Origin: Pseudomonadota bacterium
Lineage (GTDB): Bacteria > Pseudomonadota > Alphaproteobacteria > Rhizobiales > Xanthobacteraceae
Assembly: GCA_023404705.1 (NCBI GenBank)
Contig: JAEYAU010000078.1
Span: 1-62,722 of the forward strand
Direction of reading: 5' to 3'
Length of the DNA: 62,722 bases
Each line of letters opens with the position of its first letter. Positions within the stretch are counted from its first letter, which is position 1. Under the pieces are notes generated by a model, which was not told where the DNA came from, searched no databases, and saw nothing but the letters and a program-made list of their open reading frames with translations. Positions 35,734 to 46,129 of the stretch are shown here, one piece after another. The position numbers were made by a program, and so were the translations under genes.

Positions 35734-36495
35734 TCAGATGACGATCACCTTGGTGCCGACGCGCACGCGCTCGTAGAGGTCCATCACGTCCTCGTTGCGC
35801 ATGCGGATGCAGCCGGAGGAGACCGCCTGGCCGATCGTCCAGGGCTCGTTGGAGCCGTGGATGCGATAGAGCGAGGAGCCGAGATACATGGCGCGGGCTC
35901 CGAGCGGATTGTCGGGACCACCCGGCATGTAGCGCGGCAGGTCGGGGCGGCGCTTGAGCATCTCGTCCGGCGGACGCCAGTCGGGCCACTCGCGCTTCGC
36001 CGTGATCGACTTCACGCCGGCCCAGGAGAAGCCGGGACGGCCGACGCCGATGCCGTAACGCATCGCGGTGCCGTCCTCCTGCACCAGATACAGGAAGCGC
36101 TCGTTGGTGTTGATGATGATCGTGCCGGGCTTCTCCTCGCCCGAATAGCGGACCACCTGCTTCTCGAAGCGAGGGTTCATCGCGGGCCGCGCCGGCTCGT
36201 AGGCCGGACGACCGTAGGCGGGCTCCTGCTGATAGCGCGGCGGCGCGACCGGACGGCCGCCGCCGAACAGGAACTCGATGAAGCCGCCGCCCATCTGCGG
36301 AGCCGCGGCGTAGCGCACCGGCGCCGGCTGCGGCTCGACGACGGGCGCCTGCTGCGGCTGAGCGACGGGTGCCTGCTGCGGCTCGGCAAATGCCGTCGTG
36401 AGGCGGCGGGTGTCGGGTGCGATCTGCAAGGGACCGGCGAGCGCCGGCGTCACCGCGAGCATCGCGGCGAAGAGAGGAACGAGAAAGCGTGACAT
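35734..36495 (-). CDS. L,D-transpeptidase (YkuD domain)
   Basis: This secreted, about 253-residue enzyme forms 3-3 cross-links in peptidoglycan or anchors proteins to it. A signal peptide (FLVPLFAAMLAVTPALA) precedes a Pro/Gln-rich linker, then the YkuD domain with IIINTNERFLYLV, the catalytic HGSNEPWTIGQAVSSGCIRMRNED (His and the Cys of SSGC). ATG 36495 directly precedes the signal peptide; ATG 36513 would add six residues. The domain is near the C-terminus, as usual in rhizobia. Confidence 0.9.
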   Translation of the reverse strand: MSRFLVPLFAAMLAVTPALAGPLQIAPDTRRLTTAFAEPQQAPVAQPQQAPVVEPQPAPVRYAAAPQMGGGFIEFLFGGGRPVAPPRYQQEPAYGRPAYEPARPAMNPRFEKQVVRYSGEEKPGTIIINTNERFLYLVQEDGTAMRYGIGVGRPGFSWAGVKSITAKREWPDWRPPDEMLKRRPDLPRYMPGGPDNPLGARAMYLGSSLYRIHGSNEPWTIGQAVSSGCIRMRNEDVMDLYERVRVGTKVIVI

Positions 36496-36819
36496 CGACG
36501 TACTCGCAAACATGAAGCGTCGTGCGAAGCGAACGGCCTCGCGCTCACGCATCCACTAAGCGGCGCGAAGTTCGACTGTTTGGTAAAGCCGCGCCGGCGA
36601 GGCGCGCACGACGAGCGGTTTCCCCGATGCGCGTCGAATTACGGTTGAGGCCGGGTAAACCGCGCGGCCGCATGGTTAACCGAGCCTTGCGTGCGCGCGT
36701 CTCGGCTTCTCCTTGGATCGGCTGCCGTGCGTAACACCGCGAAATGCGCGCATGTGAACGGCTTTTTAAATGCGCAGCGCTAGTTTGCGTCGGGAAGAAT
36801 TCCGGGGTTGAGGATAAGA
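36496..36819. other. 324-bp divergent intergenic region
   Basis: It holds the promoters of the L,D-transpeptidase (minus) and cheZ (plus). No RNA gene, palindrome of note or recognised operator is visible. A GAGG ribosome site lies 6 bases before ATG 36820. Confidence 0.5.
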
Positions 36820-37542
36820 ATGAACGGGCGGCGTAAGGTTTTCCGCGTCGAGTCGATGAAGGAGAGCGGACGGGCGATTTCGCACGGGGCGGACGCCGAT
36901 CCGGTCGTGCGTCACCAGGAGGTGATGGCGGAGCTCAAGACGCTGCGTTCGCTCGTCAAGCCGGCCGAGCAGGTCACGCAGCAGATGGTCGACTCCTACA
37001 AGCAGCAGATCGCGGAAGCATCGAAGCTGAAGGGCGAGCTCGATCTGATCTACGAGGCGATCAACAAGACCAAGAAGGAAATCGCGACGCTGCACGTCAC
37101 GGGCTTCGAAGGTCCCGAGATGACGCGCGTGACCAACGAGCTCGATGCCATTGTGGGCGGCACCGAGCGGGCGACCGAGCAGATCCTCGCCTCGGCCGAG
37201 GACATCGACCAGATGGTCAGCACGCTCGCGGCGCGGCTGAAGGACGACCAGAACCAGGCCCTCGCCTCCGACATCCAGGAGCGCGTGATCAAGATCTTCG
37301 AGGCCTGTAACTTCCAGGACCTCACCGGCCAGCGCATCACCAAGGTGGTGCAGACGCTCAAGTTCATCGAGACGCACATCGTGCAGATGATGGACATCTG
37401 GGGCGGCATCGAAGCCTTCAAGGAAATCGAGCCGGAAGTGCGTGCCGAACGCGAAGGCGACGCCAAGCTGCTCAATGGGCCGAAGCTCGAGGATGAGATC
37501 GGCCACGCCTCGCAGGACGAGATCGACGCGCTGTTTGCTTAG
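36820..37542 (+). CDS. cheZ: Chemotaxis protein CheZ (CheY-P phosphatase)
   Basis: This 240-residue protein is a long helical-hairpin phosphatase. The active-site region reads FQDLTGQRITKVVQTL (catalytic Gln in QDLTGQ), and the C-terminal SQDEIDALFA is the CheY-binding peptide. It removes phosphate from CheY and ends the motility signal. No other che gene adjoins. The stop overlaps the end of the convergent MFS gene by 4 bases. The start at 36820 follows GAGG; the TTG at 36808 is less likely. Confidence 0.9.
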   Translation: MNGRRKVFRVESMKESGRAISHGADADPVVRHQEVMAELKTLRSLVKPAEQVTQQMVDSYKQQIAEASKLKGELDLIYEAINKTKKEIATLHVTGFEGPEMTRVTNELDAIVGGTERATEQILASAEDIDQMVSTLAARLKDDQNQALASDIQERVIKIFEACNFQDLTGQRITKVVQTLKFIETHIVQMMDIWGGIEAFKEIEPEVRAEREGDAKLLNGPKLEDEIGHASQDEIDALFA

Positions 37543-38738
37543 ACGCCGGGCTTCGGCCGGCGCAGCAGCGCGAGACAGGCGAGCGCGACCGCCGCAAAAG
37601 CAGCCGCCACCGCGAGCGCGACCGGGTCGGAGCTGCGCTCCGCGACCAGTGCCATGACCAGCGGCGCCGCGGCCTGGATCACCAGGAACGGCCCGGCGAT
37701 GCGGCCGAGCACGCGGCCATAGCCGTTCGGACCGAACAGCGCCAAGGGCAGCGTGCCGCGCGTGATGGTGACGATGCCGTTGGCGGCGCCGAACATCAAC
37801 GCAAAGGCCGCGGCCGTGATCACCGAGACGCCGAGCGCCGCCAGCATCACGAAGGCGAGCACCAGGAGGCCGATCGAGAAGCGCGCCACCCAGAGCGGAT
37901 GGACGTTGCGCGCGAAGATGAACTCGCAGAGCCGCGCCGCGACCTGCGCGGGGCCGAACAGCGCGCCGATCACAACGACCGTGGCGGGATCGATGCCGAA
38001 GCGCACGAAGATCGCGATGAGATGCGCGGCAAGCCCGGACGGCACGAAGGCATAGGTCGCGAAGGCCGCTGTCACCAACACGAAGGCGAGCCCGCGCGCG
38101 GGCAGCACCGGTGCGGGTGAAGCGCCGCCGCTCTTCGCTGGCACGTCCGGCGTCGCGCGATCGCGCGGCAACGCGAAGGCGTGCAGTGGCGCCGCGACGA
38201 GCGCGAGGATCACGGCATAGACCATGTAGGTGTAGTGCCAGCCCAGCGAGGTCAGCAGCACATAGGTGACGGGCCAGCTCACCGTGGAGGCGAAGCCGCC
38301 CGCGAAGGTGATCAGCGTGATCGGCTGACGGGCGGCGGAGCCGAAGATGCGGCCGAGCGTGGCGAAAGCCGGATCGTAGAGCGAAGCCGCCATGGCGGCG
38401 CCGAGCAGCATCCAGACCGCGAGGTACGCGACCGGGTGCGTCGCGAACACCAGGCCGACGAGGCCGGCCGCGCCCATGAGCGAGCCGAGCGGCATGATCC
38501 GATGGCCGCCATGGCGATCGATCAGAGATCCGATCAGCGGTGAGACGAGACCCGCGATCAGCAGGCCGGCCGAGAGACCGCCCATCGTGAAGGTCGCCGA
38601 CCAGCCGCGCTCGGCCGCGATCAGCGGCACGGTGAGCACCGGCGGATAGAAGATCGCGCCCCAGGCGAGGATCTGCGTGATCCCGAGCACGGGCACGGCG
38701 CGCCACGGGCCGCGAATGAAAGTGCTGAAGGCTTGCAT
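37539..38738 (-). CDS. MFS transporter
   Basis: This 399-residue protein has 12 predicted helices, with an N-terminal ILAWGAIFYPPVLTVPLIAAERGW that resembles bacterial MFS permeases for monocarboxylates or related solutes. GLVSPLIGSLIDRHGGHR corresponds to the MFS loop 2-3 motif. Its substrate is not readable. It overlaps cheZ at the 3' end and stands alone. Confidence 0.85.
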   Translation of the reverse strand: MQAFSTFIRGPWRAVPVLGITQILAWGAIFYPPVLTVPLIAAERGWSATFTMGGLSAGLLIAGLVSPLIGSLIDRHGGHRIMPLGSLMGAAGLVGLVFATHPVAYLAVWMLLGAAMAASLYDPAFATLGRIFGSAARQPITLITFAGGFASTVSWPVTYVLLTSLGWHYTYMVYAVILALVAAPLHAFALPRDRATPDVPAKSGGASPAPVLPARGLAFVLVTAAFATYAFVPSGLAAHLIAIFVRFGIDPATVVVIGALFGPAQVAARLCEFIFARNVHPLWVARFSIGLLVLAFVMLAALGVSVITAAAFALMFGAANGIVTITRGTLPLALFGPNGYGRVLGRIAGPFLVIQAAAPLVMALVAERSSDPVALAVAAAFAAVALACLALLRRPKPGV

Positions 38739-38815
38739 CGGCGAGGGAAACGTCACGAGGGCCCGCACGCTAGCACGGATCGCTCCCGCGTAACCTCCAC
38801 ACCCGTCACAATTGA

Positions 38816-39271
38816 TTACGCGAGCCGCTTCATCATCACGACGGCCGAATCCGGGCAGAGCGTCGCGAACTGCCGCGTCTCGCGCACCGCATCCGGAACC
38901 ACGGCGCGGTCGCAGGTCGCAAAGCCGAGCCGGTCGAAGAAGCGCTTCGCCGAGGTGGTGAGCAGCCAGAGCGCATCGCAGCGGTGGCGTTGCGCCTCCT
39001 CCTCGAGCGAGGCAACGATCGCGGCCCCGATGCCGCGGTTGCGCAGCGGCGGCAGCGTCACGATCGAGCGCAGCAGCGCATCCTCGCGCAGGATCTCGAG
39101 GCCGCCGAAACCAACAGGCTCCGTCTCGGCGGTCTCGAAACGCCAAAACAGGCGGCCCGGCTCGGAGAGATCGTCGATCGGGAGGCCGGCGCCCTGCAGC
39201 GCCGCGGCGAGGCCGTCGCGCTCCCACGCGGCGAGCGGCATGGCGACGAGATGGGAGACCGCAACCGCCAT
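38816..39271 (-). CDS. GNAT acetyltransferase, ArsN2-like
   Basis: This 151-residue N-acetyltransferase has the acetyl-CoA site PPLRNRGIGAAIVASLEEEA and, downstream, LWLLTTSAKRFFDRLGF and the end QFATLCPDSAVVMMKRL, which resembles the ArsN2 family linked to arsenic resistance. No ars genes are nearby, so the link to arsenic is tentative; it could be any small-molecule GNAT. Confidence 0.75.
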   Translation of the reverse strand: MAVAVSHLVAMPLAAWERDGLAAALQGAGLPIDDLSEPGRLFWRFETAETEPVGFGGLEILREDALLRSIVTLPPLRNRGIGAAIVASLEEEAQRHRCDALWLLTTSAKRFFDRLGFATCDRAVVPDAVRETRQFATLCPDSAVVMMKRLA

Positions 39272-39350
39272 CGTGATCCTCACCGTGAAATCAGCCGCCG
39301 AAGCGCGCGGGCGTGCGAAACTCGGCTTACGCGAACGCCAGATCTGCGAA

Positions 39351-39854
39351 TCAGCCGCGCGCGGTGCAGCGCACGAAGACCTGCACGCCGTAACGGCCGT
39401 GCACCTCGGGATCGACGTAACGCAGCAGCAGCACGCGGCCGTCGAAAGACACGATCTCGCGATCATTCGTGCTGCCGCCGGGCTCGTCGAAGGGGCCGAT
39501 GTAATTCTTGCCGCCCGGTCCGCCCTTGAGCATGAACTCGGTGAGCTGATTGCTGTCGGCCGGGTACATCATGACGCCGCCGCGGGTGCCGCGGCCGATA
39601 TTGTAGGGATGCGAGCACTGGCTGCGCGCCGCCGCCTCGGTGCGCGGGCGGTCGGGGTCCTTGTGATAGGCGGCGACGCCCCAGCGGCCGACGATGTCCT
39701 GCGCCGGGATGCTCGCCGGCGTCACGGGCGCCGGAGCCGCGGGTGGAGGCGCGGACGTCTCGAAGCTCGGGCCGCCGGTGGAGCAGGCCGCCAGAATGGC
39801 CGGCAGGGCGACCGCCACGACGGCGGACCATGAACGCGGGCGCACATGACTCAT
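39351..39854 (-). CDS. Hypothetical lipoprotein
   Basis: This 167-residue protein has a lipoprotein signal peptide with lipobox LAAC (residue about 24) and an Ala/Pro-rich linker. The C-terminal part starts with DIVGRWGVAAYHKD, contains conserved-looking GRGTRGGVMMYP and FDGRVLLLRYVDPEV, and ends in a Cys. Widely present in rhizobia by memory, with no assigned function. Stands alone. Confidence 0.75.
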   Translation of the reverse strand: MSHVRPRSWSAVVAVALPAILAACSTGGPSFETSAPPPAAPAPVTPASIPAQDIVGRWGVAAYHKDPDRPRTEAAARSQCSHPYNIGRGTRGGVMMYPADSNQLTEFMLKGGPGGKNYIGPFDEPGGSTNDREIVSFDGRVLLLRYVDPEVHGRYGVQVFVRCTARG

Positions 39855-40042
39855 GACGGGGGCCTCCTCGCCCAAATGACCGCATGCTCGGGCGGCGTGT
39901 TTAGCACACCCTCGTCCGGCAGATTCGAGGGACTTTGCGGGTCCGCCGTGGCGGACGCAAGGCAACAGACACGCGAGTGCCGAAAAGGTTCCGGGGGAGC
40001 TACGGGAAGGTGCCGCTGCCGGATGTGGCGGAGGGGGGCGTG

Positions 40043-40672
40043 CTACCAGCGCAGGACCCGGCGGCCCACGAGCGCCCCCACGGCGACCACGATGCTGATC
40101 GCCAGGCTGTACCAGGTGGCGACGAAGAGCGGGGAATCGTCGATGCAATGGGACGCGTAGAGCGTCGCGCCGAGCCCGCCGGCAAGCAGCCCCGCAACGG
40201 CACCGGCCAGGACGGGCCGCACCGTGGCGCCGCGGCGCAGGACGAGCAGCACCGCGACCAGAACCGGGGCCGACAGCAAGGGCACGCTGGTGAGGCACAC
40301 GAGGCTGTTCCGGCCGACGAGACGCGTCATCCAGCTTTCGGCCGGCGTGATCGCCAGCTCGGCCACGATCGCAAGGGCCAGCAGCGCCGGGGCAAGCAAG
40401 AGCGCCGCCCCAGCAAACCGGCCGTCCGGACGGGCGAGGCGCAACACGACCAGGGCGGCCGTGGCGGCGAGCAGCAGCGTCTCGGCGAACTTCAGCAGGA
40501 AGCGCGGGTCCGCCGCGACCTCTGCGATGTCGGGCCGCGGCCCGAGCAGGACGGCGAACAGCAGGGCCGAGATCACCATGCCGCCCATGAGCACGGCGAG
40601 GAGCGAGGGGGCAGGCCGCGGGGCCGCCGCGGTGTCGGCCGTCAAAGTGCGGATCAAATCGTCGGTTCGCAT
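40043..40672 (-). CDS. NrsF-type anti-sigma factor (DUF1109)
   Basis: This 209-residue integral membrane protein with six helices belongs to the NrsF/DUF1109 family, which sequesters the ECF sigma encoded beside it. In Caulobacter the pair SigF/NrsF responds to metals and oxidants through Cys residues. Here SLVCLTSVP and LYASHCIDDS carry the two candidate sensor Cys. The start overlaps the sigma stop by one base (TGATG), implying translational coupling. Confidence 0.87.
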   Translation of the reverse strand: MRTDDLIRTLTADTAAAPRPAPSLLAVLMGGMVISALLFAVLLGPRPDIAEVAADPRFLLKFAETLLLAATAALVVLRLARPDGRFAGAALLLAPALLALAIVAELAITPAESWMTRLVGRNSLVCLTSVPLLSAPVLVAVLLVLRRGATVRPVLAGAVAGLLAGGLGATLYASHCIDDSPLFVATWYSLAISIVVAVGALVGRRVLRW

Positions 40673-41211
40673 CAGTGCCTCAGTTTCGCGGACAGCGCGG
40701 CGAGGCCGCGATGCAGGGCGACGCGCACGGCCCCCTCGCTGATCGCGAAGCGCTTCGCGGCTTCCGCCGTGGACGCGCCGTCGACCGCGATCGCCTGCAC
40801 GACATCGCGCTGACGCGCCGGCAGGCCGCCCAGGTGCCGCTCGATCTCGCGCGCGACCGGCTCCTCGGTCTCGGCCGCGGGAAGCACCTCGGCAAGGTCC
40901 TCGACCGGAACCTCGATGCGACGCCCGCGACGGCGCAAGCCGTCCACGAACTTGTGGCGGACGATCGCCTGCAGCCAAGGCACGACGGGGCGTTGCGGAT
41001 CCCAGGTGTGCCGCTTGAGATGAATGGCGAGCAGCGTCTCCTGCACCAGATCCTCCGCGTCCGCGGCGTCCATTCCGGCGCGCGCCAGGTTGCGGCGCGC
41101 CATCGCCCGCAGCAGCGGGGCCACGGCCGTGAGCAGCCGTGCATAGGCGGCCGCATCCCCGGCATTCGCCGCCCGCATCAGGGCGGAGAGCTCGGCCTCG
41201 CGGTCGCTCAC
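40672..41211 (-). CDS. ECF RNA polymerase sigma factor (SigF/ECF16-like)
   Basis: This 179-residue sigma factor has region 2 (DAEDLVQETLLAIHLKRHTWDP, VPWLQAIVRHKFVD) and region 4 (PARQRDVVQAIAVDGAST, ISEGAVRVALHRGLAAL). Its partner is the NrsF-like gene downstream. A GTG start at 41211 is supported by GGAG about 6 bases upstream; the open frame continues further. Its usual target genes (DUF692 and DUF2282 types) are not in this window. Confidence 0.9.
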   Translation of the reverse strand: MSDREAELSALMRAANAGDAAAYARLLTAVAPLLRAMARRNLARAGMDAADAEDLVQETLLAIHLKRHTWDPQRPVVPWLQAIVRHKFVDGLRRRGRRIEVPVEDLAEVLPAAETEEPVAREIERHLGGLPARQRDVVQAIAVDGASTAEAAKRFAISEGAVRVALHRGLAALSAKLRH

Positions 41212-41407
41212 ACCAGCTCCTGGAGTTGCATACGTTCGACGCCCGGGATTCGTTACGCCCGCCGCCGCATTGGTGCCAGCAGATGCGCCGCAACGCCAGA
41301 TCAGAAACCGGGACGGGGCAAAGCGGCTCGACTTCGAGGACCCCATGGTCTACCCCACCGGCTCCTCTCTCGGTTGCGGCCGATCCCCTCGGAACGCCAT
41401 TCCCCCA

Positions 41408-42259
41408 ATGAACCCTGCCGGCATTCTGGGACCCGTGACGCTCGCGATCCTCGGAATCGGCGTGCTCACCGTGATGGACGGGCTCGTCAAGCTGGTCTCG
41501 GCGCAGCACGGGACCGCGCAAGTCGTGCTGCTGCGCTATGTGTTCGGCGCTGCCGTGGCGCTTACGATATTCCTCGCGGCCCGCGCCCCTTGGCCGGGAC
41601 GCGCCGCCCTGCAGGCGCATGCCTTGCGCGCCGTCACCATCGTGGTGGCGGCCTCGGCCTTCTTCTATGCGCTCTCGGTGCTGCCGCTCGCCGTGGCGAT
41701 CGCGCTCTCGTTCACCTCGCCCTTCTTCATCGCGCTCGCGGCGCAGCTGTTCTTGGGAGAGCGCCCGGCCCGGTCCGTCTGGCTCGCGGTGGCGATCGGT
41801 TTCGTCGGCGTGCTGGTGGTGCTGTCCGGCGAGATCGGCCGCTCCGGGCAGGCGACGCTCGGCGGCATCATCGCTGCGGTGCTTGCCGCCGTCAGCTACG
41901 CGTTTGCCATGGTGTTGCTGAAGAGCCGCGCCACCCATGACCCGATCCCGACCATCGTGGTGCTGCAAAGCGTGCTCCCGGCAGGCTTCGTGGCTCCGTT
42001 CGGGGTGGTCGCCTGGACGCCGCCGGAGGGCCTGACGCTCGTGTGGTTCGCGCTGATCGGCGTGCTCGGCACCGTCGGCCACCTGGCGCTCGCCTGGGCC
42101 TATGGGCGCGCCGACGCGAGCCGGCTCGGCGTGCTCGAATACACGGCTTTCGTCTGGGGAGTGCTGATCGGCTTTGCGGTGTTCGGCGAGGTCCCCTCGC
42201 TCGCGACCCTGGGTGGCACCGCCCTGATCATCGCGGGCGCCATCCTGGTTTCAAGGTAA
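41408..42259 (+). CDS. EamA-family (DMT) exporter
   Basis: This 283-residue transporter has ten helices as two repeats (residues about 8-135 and 145-283), each ending in the conserved LGERP/FGEVPSL type segment. EamA proteins export metabolites such as amino acids or nucleobases. The frame is open upstream to 41270, but the first helix begins after MNPAGILG, supporting the ATG at 41408. Confidence 0.85.
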   Translation: MNPAGILGPVTLAILGIGVLTVMDGLVKLVSAQHGTAQVVLLRYVFGAAVALTIFLAARAPWPGRAALQAHALRAVTIVVAASAFFYALSVLPLAVAIALSFTSPFFIALAAQLFLGERPARSVWLAVAIGFVGVLVVLSGEIGRSGQATLGGIIAAVLAAVSYAFAMVLLKSRATHDPIPTIVVLQSVLPAGFVAPFGVVAWTPPEGLTLVWFALIGVLGTVGHLALAWAYGRADASRLGVLEYTAFVWGVLIGFAVFGEVPSLATLGGTALIIAGAILVSR

Positions 42260-42346
42260 ACGGCGGAAAGGTGCGCGGGACGCGGCCTCCCGCCGTCGCG
42301 CGGCCCAAGTTCGCCCGCCAAGGCGTCCGCAGCACCTCCGTTTGCC

Positions 42347-42374
42347 TTGACAGGTTCGGGGCAAAGGCCATATC
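42347..42374 (+). promoter_or_regulatory. Sigma-70-type promoter of groESL
   Basis: TTGACA (42347-42352), a 16-base spacer, and CATATC (42369-42374) form a -35/-10 pair. The CIRCE operator lies just downstream, where a bound repressor would block transcription initiation. Confidence 0.65.
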
Positions 42375-42385
42375 TCCCGGGCGGG

Positions 42386-42412
42386 CTGGCACTCCCCAGG
42401 ATTGAGTGCTAA
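42386..42412. promoter_or_regulatory. CIRCE operator (HrcA binding site)
   Basis: CTGGCACTC, nine bases, then GAGTGCTAA. The consensus is TTAGCACTC-N9-GAGTGCTAA; the right arm is perfect and the left differs at two positions. HrcA represses groESL through this element until heat shock. Confidence 0.9.
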
Positions 42413-42476
42413 CCGGCCCTACCGCAGTCCAATTGCATTAGACCCGAACCGCGCGATCCGCGCCGACGAGGAAGAC

Positions 42477-42773
42477 ATGGCCAAGACGAAGTTCCGCCCC
42501 CTGCACGATCGCGTCGTTGTGCGCCGCATCGAGGCCGAGGAGAAGACCAAGGGCGGCATCATCATTCCGGACACCGCCAAGGAGAAGCCGCAGGAAGGCG
42601 AAGTGGTCGCGGTCGGCCCGGGCGGCCGGGACGAGGCCGGCAAGCTGGTTCCGCTCGACCTCAAGGCCGGCGACCGCGTGCTGTTCGGCAAGTGGTCCGG
42701 CACCGAGGTGAAGATCGATGGCGAGGAGCTCCTGATCATGAAGGAGTCCGACATCATGGGCGTGATCGCCTGA
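42477..42773 (+). CDS. groES: Co-chaperonin GroES
   Basis: This 98-residue subunit caps the GroEL cage. It shows KFRPLHDRVVVRRI, the mobile loop TKGGIIIPDTAKEKPQEG, and the typical end ILIMKESDIMGV-like (LLIMKESDIMGVIA). It lies 120 bp before groEL, in one heat-shock operon with the promoter and CIRCE upstream. RBS GAGGAAG lies before the ATG. Confidence 0.96.
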   Translation: MAKTKFRPLHDRVVVRRIEAEEKTKGGIIIPDTAKEKPQEGEVVAVGPGGRDEAGKLVPLDLKAGDRVLFGKWSGTEVKIDGEELLIMKESDIMGVIA

Positions 42774-42893
42774 GCCGATTGGCTGCAACGGCGCCGCCGC
42801 GTCCGCGGCGGCCGCAATCCCACTCGACCGTCACTCGGCGCGGCCCCCGGGCCGGAGCGTGGCGGATCAATCGAACCGATGGAGTAATTTGAA

Positions 42894-44531
<1,638 letters not shown>

Positions 44532-44558
44532 GTCCACAGCGCATCAAAGAGTTGGAGA

Positions 44559-44589
44559 GGGCGTGGCGCGAGCCGCGCCCTTTTCTTTT
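44559..44589 (+). terminator. groESL Rho-independent terminator
   Basis: A 9-bp stem GGGCGTGGC / GCCGCGCCC (one G-T pair) with a GCGA loop is followed by TTTTCTTTT. It lies 28 bp after the groEL stop. Confidence 0.92.
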
Positions 44590-44704
44590 CGGGCTAGGAT
44601 CACGTCGCGATACGTCTCCAGGTGCCGCGCTGATCAGCACACCAGAAACGGAAACGCCGCCCACCGAAGTGGACGGCGCTCCGCCGTTGACCCCCGCGCG
44701 GTAG

Positions 44705-45532
44705 TCAGTATCGGGCGACGATCGGTCCGCCGCCGAATTTGTAGTTCAGGCCCACCCTGAGGATGTGATCCGTGATGTCCGTGTTGAACTCGGCGCGGAT
44801 CGGCGGCGCGTTCACCACCACGGCCGTGTTCGAGATCGAGCCGAGATCCATGTAGAGATATTCGATCTTGGCAGTCCAGTTGCCCGTGAGCTGAGCTTCG
44901 ATGCCGCCGCCAATGGTCCAGCCGCCTTTCCACCTGCTGTCGCTGAAGCCGGTGCTGGTCGCGACACCGAACGCGTTGAAGCCGGTGAGGAGGCCATCCG
45001 TTTCGACATGGCCGTAGGCGAGACCGCCCGTCACGTAAGCGAGAATGCGCGGCGTCACCGTGTAGCCGGCGCGCAGGCGCAAGGTGCCGAACCAATCGAG
45101 ATGATGGCTGATGCTGGCAGTCACGGGCGCGGCTGCGATCGGGATCGCGGTCTGCAATGGCGAGCAGATGACGCCGCCGCAGAAGAAGCCGACGCTTCCC
45201 TTCTCGCCCGAGGCCTGGATGTCCGCTTCGAGGCCGAGCACCCACGGGCCGGTCTGCCAGTTGTAGCCGGCCTGCAGGCCGCCGATGACCCCGTTCATGT
45301 CGAACGAGCCGGTGCCGGTCGCCAGCAACACGCCGGTCACGTTGTTGAAGAAGTTCGCCGTGACGTCGGCGTCACCCCAGCTGTAGCCGATGTTGCCGCC
45401 GACATAGAAGCCGGTCCAGTTGTAGGGCGGATCCACCGGGACGACAGCCCGCGCCTTGACGGGCATGTCAGCCGCCAAGGCAGATGATGCCAAGCCCGAG
45501 AGTACGGCCGCCGTCATGAGTAATCGTTTCAT
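44705..45532 (-). CDS. Outer-membrane beta-barrel protein (Omp25/RopB-like)
   Basis: This 275-residue porin-like protein has a signal peptide cleaved near ALA-A, and the N-terminal motif YNWTGFYVGGNIGYSWG shared by rhizobial Omp25/Omp31 barrels. Later strands include GGLQAGYNWQTGPWVLGLEAD, and the chain ends in the typical aromatic RVGLNYKFGGGPIVARY. It sits in the outer membrane and converges with groEL. Its role as adhesin or structural OMP is open. Confidence 0.9.
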   Translation of the reverse strand: MKRLLMTAAVLSGLASSALAADMPVKARAVVPVDPPYNWTGFYVGGNIGYSWGDADVTANFFNNVTGVLLATGTGSFDMNGVIGGLQAGYNWQTGPWVLGLEADIQASGEKGSVGFFCGGVICSPLQTAIPIAAAPVTASISHHLDWFGTLRLRAGYTVTPRILAYVTGGLAYGHVETDGLLTGFNAFGVATSTGFSDSRWKGGWTIGGGIEAQLTGNWTAKIEYLYMDLGSISNTAVVVNAPPIRAEFNTDITDHILRVGLNYKFGGGPIVARY

Positions 45533-45699
45533 CGCGCCCCCCTCTCCCATCGTCCGCGTGGAGAGTTTCTCGCGGCAGACTAACGCAACGGCAGCCTGGC
45601 TCAACCACGCGCCCACGGATTCGACACGGAGCTTGGGTGATTCCCTGCGGCGGTGGTAATTCCGCAACAGCCGACAGTTGAGCGCGGATTAAATGCCTG

Positions 45700-46104
45700 T
45701 CAGTGGGCGCTCATGCGGAAGCTCAGCGCTCGTGGGCCAACCAGCACGACGAGATCCTCCTCGCGCCGCCATGACGTCACTTGCGCAAGATCGGCGAGCA
45801 GCCGGGCATCGCCCTGGTCGCGCTCGGGGGTGCATCGACGATCCGCCAGAGGGCCAATCACGATCGTAATGCTGTCGCCCGCGACGGCGACGCGCGCGGT
45901 GCCGCTCCGGCACCAGAGATCGATCTCGGCCTCGCCATTGGCACCGATATTGAGGATGGGACGCTGCTTCGATCCGGGCAGCGGATCGTCTTCGAGAATG
46001 AGCTCGTGCGCGAAGGGGAATTCGGACTGAGCGACGGCGGCCGACGCGAGCGCCGCGGCTGCAAGCACGCACAGCAGCAAGGACACGAGACGAAACACGG
46101 ACAT
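45700..46104 (-). CDS. Small secreted META/HslJ-like protein
   Basis: This 134-residue protein has a signal peptide (SLLLCVLAAAALASAAVA-Q). The mature part has an acidic linker and a beta-rich segment ending CTPERDQGDARLLADLAQ then VTSWRREEDLVVLVGP. This end resembles the META/HslJ domain. Domain assignment is tentative. It lies 25 bp after marC on the same strand; an upstream ATG at 46119 is also possible. Confidence 0.6.
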   Translation of the reverse strand: MSVFRLVSLLLCVLAAAALASAAVAQSEFPFAHELILEDDPLPGSKQRPILNIGANGEAEIDLWCRSGTARVAVAGDSITIVIGPLADRRCTPERDQGDARLLADLAQVTSWRREEDLVVLVGPRALSFRMSAH

Positions 46105-46129
46105 CACGACTCCATTCACTCCGATCGGA

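Noticed and set aside
39941..39956. Hairpin GTCCGC / GCGGAC between the lipoprotein and NrsF genes
   Set aside because: It could end the NrsF transcript, but there is no T-run, and short GC-rich hairpins arise easily here.
41232..41260. A GTAACG/CGAACG pair on the minus strand before the ECF sigma gene as its promoter
   Set aside because: The spacing between the two parts is only about 12 bases, shorter than the 16 expected for this sigma group.
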